Assembly (NCBI GenBank): GCA_023374025.1 | Contig: SIJG01000028.1 | Location: forward strand, 835,134-899,133 | Source of the DNA: Heterodera schachtii | Taxonomy: Eukaryota > Nematoda > Chromadorea > Rhabditida > Heteroderidae | Reading direction: 5' to 3' | DNA: 64,000 nucleotides | Part shown: piece by piece, positions 58,839-64,000 of the stretch | Layout: each line of letters opens with the position of its first letter | Numbering within the stretch: the first letter of the stretch is position 1 | The notes under the pieces: model-generated | The model's input: the letters and a program-made list of their open reading frames with translations, nothing else | Told to the model about the DNA's origin: nothing | Database searches by the model: none | Made by a program: the position numbers and the translations under genes

Positions 58839-61800
58839 AAAGCGATGGGTTTGATTAATTTTTTTTAATTTTAATACTTGTAATTCCGTAAGTTTTGAAG
58901 TATATAAATTATTGAAATTTAGTTAAATTATATTTAATATATTAGTTATAGGTTTGTTATTTTGTTGATTGCAATAAAATATAATTTTATTTTCTCATAA
59001 TGTTAATTTCAATTAGTAAATCATGACTTATACCATTTGATAATCGAGAGCTTGTTTCATCTCATTCGTTTTCCAAAGGAGTTTAATTTTTTAGATTAGA
59101 ATTGCTTATATAAGTTAGCTTTGCAATTTATCATCATTAAGAAGCTCGAGAAATATTTTTCATTTTGCAGAATTTAAAAAAACTTTTTTTTAGTCTTTTT
59201 GACTTCCTTCCTTTCAAATTTATTATTATAATAAAATAAAAAAATTATGTAAAAATATAATTTATGATAAATAAAATATATACCAATTAAATGGTGAAAA
59301 ATTTTCCGAATATATGAGAAATATTTTAAAGTTTAATAAAAAAATTTTAATTATTTTTTATTTGTATGCGTATTGTTAGCGCCTTCATAATCAACTAAAT
59401 GCTATCATTTTATCCACATTTAGTCATTATGTTTAAATTAATTCCAATAATTAAATTTTTAATGTAAATTTTTATGAAAGAAAAAGATTTTACGAAATAA
59501 CATAATAAAAATCAAACTTTTAATTGCAATTATTAAAAGTGACTGACTGTTAACATTTCACATTATATAAAATACAAAAATTTGTAAATTTTATGTACCA
59601 AATAATAAATGCAAAATTAAAGCAATTATACTCGTGAAAAAAAATTAATGAAATGAGAAGAATATATCACATCATCACATTTTATAAATTTTTAAAAAGT
59701 TAAAGTGTTTACTTTGTTGTAAATAAATATCTTATATTAACTAATATGCAGATAAATTATTTCAAAACTAAATAAGCAGTTTATAATTATTTAAAATGAA
59801 TTTTTATAACTTTTAAAGACCAAATTGCCCAAAAATAATATTTTTTTAAATATTGGCCGAGTAAATTTATTCTTAATAAAATTATAATATAAATAATATT
59901 ATTAATTAATTAATAAACTTAAGGAATTTTTCTAAAAACACCTTAAAAGATTTAAGAATTTTTAAACACAATTTAAATATTAAAAACAAATAAAATTATA
60001 ACGCTTACTCATAATTTACTTTGATTATATTTATCTCAATAAAGTAAAAACCTTTTAATCTTAAATAATTTTCAAAAAGATAAATATACCCTGCAAACTT
60101 CCTGATGAAAGCAGAAGCAGGAAACTTGGTAAACAAGAAATATAATGTGAATAAATAAAAAAGACTAACATTTCTTATTTAACAATTCAAATTACCGTTA
60201 AATAAATTAATACATCAGTTGTAAATAGAACCTATGTTAAACATATTAATTATTTACCATTGTCATATACAAAAACAACTGAAGCAAACTTCATTTAAAT
60301 GCATTTTTTGCAATATATGAGTTTTGGAAGTAATTAAATAATAAAGCAAAATTATTCAATAATTATTTAATTAAAAAATTATTTATTGTTTCTATAAGAA
60401 TATAAACATTATGTAGCAATCTGTTATATTGAGTAATTAATGCCACACTAGCATACATTTATTTCAGCCATATTAATTTTTTAACGAATCATTTAACCTT
60501 TTATTTTTCATGTTGACTCTTTAAAAATTTGATTCTGGTTAATTTTTGTCTGTTATATTTTTTGTTCTTGAGTTAAGGTTTTTCTTATATTTCGACCTTT
60601 GGAAATTTTAAAGAATATATATTAATTTATCGAACTATTTTAATTAAAAAAAATCAATCGCTGTAAAAACGAATGGCACTTAAAAAATGTATGCAAAATA
60701 TGCCATACCTGTCCGGCACATTGCTCTTGTTTAGTTACCATATAAAATGGACCACATTCATTTTCTCATTATAATTTAACATTTCACTTAATGTAATAAT
60801 ATATAGGGAACAATTTTTTGGGCATTTGCTTGTTTCTTAAATTAAATAAAATTCTTAATTATAAATTTAAGCTAAAAGCACTATCAGTTGCTTTTAAGTA
60901 TGCTTATCTGGGACTTCATTTAAATTTAAATTACAAAAAAAACCAAAACAAACATAAAATCACACAAAGTAATAATATATATTACAAATCAAAAATCCAA
61001 GATGGACAATAAATTATGTTATTTAAAATTTATTAATTTCCTTTCAATTTTAAAATAATTATTTGATATTAACTAGATATCCAAATATTTGTGAATTATT
61101 TATAATTGGTATTTTCCTTTAATTTTTAATTATTTCAAAATTTTGTGTTGTTTAACCACTTCATTCTCATCGATTATTTATCCTTCATGCTATTTCTATG
61201 GATCAATTAATTAATTAGAATTCATCATTTAAACCTTACACATTACCATTCATTCACCCGAAAATTAAATATGCCTTAATATTTGTCCTTTAATAGTTAT
61301 TTCCAAAAACACATAAAAAGCAATAATTTTTTAATAATAAACGCAAAATTCTTGCTCTCGCTTCTAACTTATCTTTACTTTATGATAAATCAATAGAAAT
61401 AATTTATACTATTATTAAATAAAATTATAGATTCATTCAAGATTGAATTATTTATTGCAAACTAATTAATATATATGTTTACATTGAATGAAATTTCAAT
61501 CAAAAATAAGTGCATTTAAAAAAACTCTCCAATGAATAAACCGGAAGACACAGAAATGTGCATGAGATATAATGAGAACGCCAATTAATAAAATATATAA
61601 AACATACCGATTCGACTAATTTTATTAATAAATTCATTAAATAATTTAAACAAAAAAATAAATAACATAATTCTGTGCAGAAATTGAATTATTTACATAT
61701 TCTGAATGATTAATATGAGTATATGATTTATAATAACTAGTAATTTGATCACTTCAATTCTCAAAATTGTATTTAAAGGGGGAAAATACGTTGAACTTTA

Positions 61801-61873
61801 TATGAATAAAAAGTTAAATTTGTAACTGCAGTATAAGCATAATTTCATAACAAATAATTTATAGAAAGATTTG

Positions 61874-62044
61874 ATGAATTTTGACATTTCTCTACTGGAA
61901 TGGATGTCGGCACCTACTTCGTTTCTTTTCGCAATGGCTTCTCCAGCGACAAATATAGTTAAACTTGCTCTCGAAAAGAGACAAAAACAATTAATCATTA
62001 AAAAATTTCACAGGGCAATAACAATAAATGAACGTATTTTTTGA
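61874..62044 (+). CDS. Small unknown protein, 56 aa (copy B), possibly truncated by a 1-base insertion
   Basis: ATG at 61874 opens MNFDISLLEWMSAPTSFLFA, continuing through NIVKLALEKRQKQLIIKKFH and INERIF to TGA 62042-62044. The stop arises in a run of six T; with one T fewer the frame would continue into FELAR, which copies A and C support. So the protein was probably longer, about 75 residues. It is charged, likely helical, with no signal peptide. AATTTATAG, an acceptor-like AG, precedes it by nine bases, so the ATG may be internal to an exon. No family is recognised. Confidence 0.4.
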   Translation: MNFDISLLEWMSAPTSFLFAMASPATNIVKLALEKRQKQLIIKKFHRAITINERIF

Positions 62045-62164
62045 GTTCGCGCGAAACGTCTTAGCAACTCAGGACATGGCGAAAATATCATTGAATAATT
62101 TATTTCTTAATAACTTACTTAAGGCATTTTTATACTATAATTGGTGGTTGCCCATTTTCTATGT

Positions 62165-62340
62165 TCACGATGCGAGTGCCTCGAAATACTCATTAAATTG
62201 TTCCATTGCTTTAATATTCAATTTTTTATTGAAGTTTTGGGTAGCTGAAAAAAAAATAACATTAATTTGACTTTGAATTATAGATTTCTTATTACTCCAT
62301 AAAAAAAAGTCTGAAAATTTTCGTATTTTTTGTTCTTGTG
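62165..62340 (-). CDS. Minus-strand small gene, terminal exons with 51-bp intron (copy B)
   Basis: Same structure as 45692-45850: exon 62244-62165 encodes IKAMEQFNEYFEALAS and stop, the intron is 62245-62295 (GTAATAAG to TTTTTTTTCAG), and the upstream exon reads TAQEQKIRKFSDFF. Because the intron here is 51 bp and has no stop, the unspliced frame also stays open. The peptide end is identical to copy A. The start is not resolved. Confidence 0.33.
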
Positions 62341-62415
62341 CTGTCAAATATTTTATTTATTCCTAAGTTTTTTTATTTATAAATTTATTTTTCAAAAAAC
62401 TAAATTATTTGTGAT

Positions 62416-62695
62416 TCATCCTGATTTATTAAGACGCTGAACACATTTGTATCTTTTTATCGACCTAATGATATAAGGATTTCTTGTAAAAATTAGCAAG
62501 CCTAACGCCATGCTTTGACTGTTAAAATGCCATATTTTTAATTTACTTTTAATTAAGAAAATAGTAAAATGTTTATTTTGTTTTATTTAAGTAAAACCCA
62601 CATTATTTGAACTTAATTCTAAGTAGTTTAAATGATTTTCCGTATTTTTTGTTGTTTACTTTTCTATTTTTTGCTTTTGTCAATTTCAAGCGTCT
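62416..62695 (-). CDS. Minus-strand two-exon small gene (copy B)
   Basis: Exon 2 has an ATG at 62511 and reads MALGLLIFTRNPYIIRSIKR, then YKCVQRLNKSG and TGA at 62416. This is the only copy in which exon 2 is intact from ATG to stop. The equivalent peptide in copy C differs at several residues but keeps SIKRYKCVQRLNKS unchanged. An upstream exon at about 62695-62660 corresponds to RTLEKLTKAKIE of copy A but carries indels here. AATAAA signals lie about 60 bp downstream of the stop. It could be a small basic protein or the last exon of a larger one; function unknown. Confidence 0.35.
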
Positions 62696-64000
62696 CGCAA
62701 TAGTAGGTTTTATTAGAATTATTTTTGTTGAAAATTAATTAAAAATATAAAATAAAGCTTATTGGTCGTATTAATTCAGGAGTTATTGATGTTTTATTGT
62801 TTTGAAAAATTATTTTTATTTGTGCGAAAGTGGAATTCTTGGTTTTTAATATTCTCTTGATCTAACATCTTTTTTTTGTGTTCAACAAGTTTGTCGAAGT
62901 TTAATTTATCTTTTACCTTTCTAAATTTAAAACCAAAAATAAATAAAACATAAACATTCTTTAATATTATTAAAAATATTTAATGAATTCGATTTATTAT
63001 TAATTTATCCCTCATTAATAAGAAACAAACTTTCACTTGGCTGGTTCTTACTCTTCATCGCAGACATTAGAAATTTTAGTCCCATTGTGTAAAATAATAT
63101 TTTCTTTTGTATCTTCATATTTAAAACGTTTCTTGTTATCATTTAATCTATTGATTTCACTAATTACACTGATTTATAAAACTGATATTTAAAACTTATT
63201 GTTTAATTCAAAACCTATTTTTATGAGGAAGCTCCACTGTTAATTGTTCAAGAAGAAATGAAATGTAGATACATTTTTCTCTACAAAGTCATATTATTTT
63301 ACAGAAATAACTTCAAATTATAATTCAACAAAAATAAAATCAAACTATAAAAATACTTCAAAACTCAGATATAAGTATATCAAATTTTAAAAAAACTAAA
63401 AGTAAATTTAATATTGAGACCAGTAATTATTCATAAAAATCTGCATATTTTTATATAAATCATATTTTAAAAATAAAATGTGAAATGAAATGTCTTTTAT
63501 TGCATTATAGAATGTATACACTTTAATGTATAATATATAATCTTATTATTTCGCTCAGTATTGTACATTAAGCGTTCTGCAAGCGTAAAAGGGACAAAAC
63601 AAGAAAAATAAAGGAAAAATAAAAAATAGTTTTGTTTATTCAATACGTAATTTTCTTTTATAAATTATTTATTCTCTTTGATATTTCGTCAAAATTTAAA
63701 GAGTTTATTTTTGTCCCTTATTACTTCATCATTTATTTTTATTATAAAATGAAGTATTTTATTTGGAGTTTTTTAATTCAACTTTTATGTATTATTTCAA
63801 ATTCTTAATTCATACGCCGTTTATTCGTTTCGTTTTTTATGTTTGAAGATTAATTTGTAGTGAAGTTTTATTTTATCTTTATGATATATTATTATAATAA
63901 ATTATTATTATTATTATTTAGGATTCGATTTATTACACTCACGCTATTCATACTGTTGTCGTAGTAGCCTACGACTCCAATATTATGATATTGAGAGACA

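Larger units (their letters stand above)
58370..64000 (+). repeat. Segmental duplication copy B (reaches the window end)
   Basis: Direct copy of 41739-47562. Single-base gains and losses, mostly in homopolymers, occur every few tens of bases, and substitutions are fewer. Its structural differences from A are listed under copy A. Copy B lacks the 44-bp repeat expansion and has the intact 56-codon frame at 61874. It also carries about 130 bp at 60673-60804, containing CATACCTGTCCGGCACATTG, with no counterpart in A. Confidence 0.9.

Noticed and set aside
1..64000. tRNA genes
   Set aside because: I looked for GGTTCRA-type T-loops with flanking stems. The few matches (for example near 33725) lie in foldback arms and lack an acceptor stem.
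1..64000. Telomere-type or long centromeric satellite arrays
   Set aside because: No short telomeric repeat runs are present, and tandem arrays are all under 600 bp.

Overview
The window is about 80% A+T and reads as gene-poor invertebrate nuclear DNA. There are no bacterial operons, ribosome-binding sites, CRISPR arrays or tRNA genes. The only long intact reading frames are two non-LTR retrotransposon reverse transcriptases of CR1/Jockey-like type. Candidate introns of about 50-140 bp ending in T-rich acceptors (TTTTTTTTCAG, TTTTAACAG) would suit a nematode or another compact-intron invertebrate. That taxonomic guess is inference and weak.

Layout. 1-1876: 3' part of a non-LTR element (RT frame open from the window edge, 3' hairpin, (AAAT)n tail). 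2337-2748: foldback MITE with an 8-bp near-perfect target duplication. 2.8-9.2 kb: AT-rich, no gene seen. 9.2-11 kb: a 96-codon minus-strand ORF and a 300-bp direct repeat (9577/10645). 11-18 kb: AT-rich DNA with G+C islands (11.67, 13.63-14.16 kb), a 21/63-bp higher-order minisatellite (15.43-15.70) and a 45-bp hairpin repeat present twice. 18-28.7 kb: A-rich spacer with a degenerate tandem array (24.1-24.7) and one copy of a repeat whose inverted partner lies at 54.3 kb. 28.76-33.17 kb: inverted repeat arms of about 370 bp that enclose a second, diverged non-LTR element (29.57-32.36) with ORF1 and RT but no endonuclease domain. 33.3-37.5 kb: two foldback elements, the second with a perfect 8-bp target duplication. 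38.9-39.4 kb: 42-bp tandem repeat. 41.74-47.56 kb (copy A) and 58.37-64.00 kb (copy B): a direct duplication of at least 5.6 kb, with a third partial copy C at 55.56-56.08 kb. 52.6-53.7 kb: G+C-richer block with an 84-bp minisatellite.

The most interesting material is of three kinds. The two retroelements share a 3' hairpin whose stem covaries. Two foldback elements share GGTGCT termini, 8-bp target duplications and subterminal direct repeats of about 25 bp. The A/B/C duplication carries short conserved peptide-coding segments on both strands that look like small spliced genes in tail-to-tail arrangement. Copies A and B differ mostly by one-base indels, so an assembly or consensus artefact must be excluded before any of these is called a gene or a pseudogene.

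All repeat boundaries were set by eye and should be taken as accurate to roughly 5-20 bp.
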